Below, piece by piece: positions 62,204-62,387 of a stretch of DNA of 62,387 nt. The notes beneath the pieces were generated by a model. It did no database searches, was not told the origin of the DNA, and was given only the letters and a program-made list of their open reading frames with translations. The stretch is from [Leptolyngbya] sp. JSC-1 (GTDB taxonomy: Bacteria > Cyanobacteriota > Cyanobacteriia > Elainellales > Elainellaceae), in contig KL662192.1 in assembly GCA_000733415.1 (NCBI GenBank), positions 1,176,472 through 1,238,858 on the forward strand. The letters are read 5' to 3'. The translations under genes and the position numbers were made by a program. Position 1 is the first letter of the stretch; each line of letters begins with the position of its first letter.

Positions 62204-62387
62204 AGTCGTAACTGGTGAGCGATGCAACTTGTTCAACACTAAGCTGCTGAAACACTTGCTTAAGCCGCAGGCGTAAGTGATCTAGATTCTCAAAGTTCTC
62301 GCCACGCAATTGCTGTTTCACCCACTGCCACAGCCGTTCAATCGGATTCAGTTCGGGACTGTGAGCCGGTTGAAAAATCGGAATCAG
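62169..62387 (-). CDS. IS630-family transposase, C-terminal part (runs off window)
   Basis: The visible 72 residues start inside the protein: LIPIFQPAHSPELNPIERLW is the unmistakable last catalytic block of IS630/Tc1 DDE transposases, with the final Glu in NPIE. The stop is TAG at 62169-62171. The stop lies 8 bp from a TA (62159-62160) followed by CCAATTC, which could be the element's end. The reading frame is open to the window edge. It overlaps the ABC transporter gene on the other strand by 35 bp. Confidence 0.9.
   Translation of the reverse strand: MIPIFQPAHSPELNPIERLWQWVKQQLRGENFENLDHLRLRLKQVFQQLSVEQVASLTSYDFILEALFYAAS

Noticed and set aside
1..62387. tRNA, rRNA, tmRNA or known riboswitches
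   Set aside because: I looked through the intergenic regions and saw no cloverleaf, CCA-proximal T-loop consensus or riboswitch core that I could defend.

Overview
The window looks like a chromosomal stretch of a cyanobacterium of roughly even base composition. The signs are a helical carotenoid protein (OCP N-domain type), several S-layer-homology proteins with signal peptides, DUF4359 and DUF3598 families, a CHASE3/OmpR two-component pair of cyanobacterial type, WD40 and NACHT STAND proteins, an IS200 element with cyanobacterial-type ends, and a CRISPR repeat close to the type III-B repeat of Synechocystis as I remember it. All assignments come from reading the translations; no database search was possible.

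Layout. 1-1782: a CRISPR array of 24 repeats, entered already running; leader and cas genes must lie to the left. 1890-2623: a small ribbon-helix-helix regulator with a repeat operator, diverging from two tiny ORFs. 2829-5602: a LysR regulator and an SLH protein. 5913-9672: a sensory locus in which an OmpR-type response regulator and CHASE3 histidine kinase are flanked by two bOF (YgiW-like) OB-fold genes, each preceded by 11-bp direct repeats containing ATGACCAG. 9915-22025: mainly hypothetical, envelope and stress genes (DUF2459, a 1149-residue orphan, NfeD-like, DUF4359, SLH, PRC-barrel/DUF2382), a frame-broken alpha/beta hydrolase with a U UUU UUA slippery heptamer, DinB and a methyltransferase. 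22372-34783: NB-ARC/WD40 protein, MscS channel, two oxidoreductases, an FAD monooxygenase, the helical carotenoid protein, a CGPS thioredoxin-like protein, MoaB, a DUF3598 remnant and a parvulin. 34794-62203: a glycan region. It opens with a priming sugar transferase, is interrupted by a NACHT STAND gene and an IS200 element, and continues with Wza/Wzc-type export genes, two glycosyltransferases and a 12-gene co-directional run. 62169-62387: the 3' end of an IS630 transposase, antisense to the last codons of the ABC transporter.

How genes work together. The 40-62 kb block reads as an exopolysaccharide or O-antigen-like locus: export (OPX plus polysaccharide co-polymerase/BY-kinase), assembly (GT4, GT26, GT2), modification (pyruvyl transfer, methylation, deacetylation), a deoxysugar-like cassette (C-methyltransferase, RmlC-like epimerase, DUF4910 peptidase-like protein, HemL-like PLP enzyme, nucleotidyltransferase, PIG-L deacetylase), a membrane-anchored glycosidase-like protein and an MsbA/PglK-like transporter. 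The cassette lacks its own 4,6-dehydratase, so its sugar product is unknown.

Two sequence-level patterns run through the window. A short TIR element is present twice, with TA at both ends of each copy. Intergenic regions carry many unrelated tandem microduplications with units mostly of 10-15 bp.
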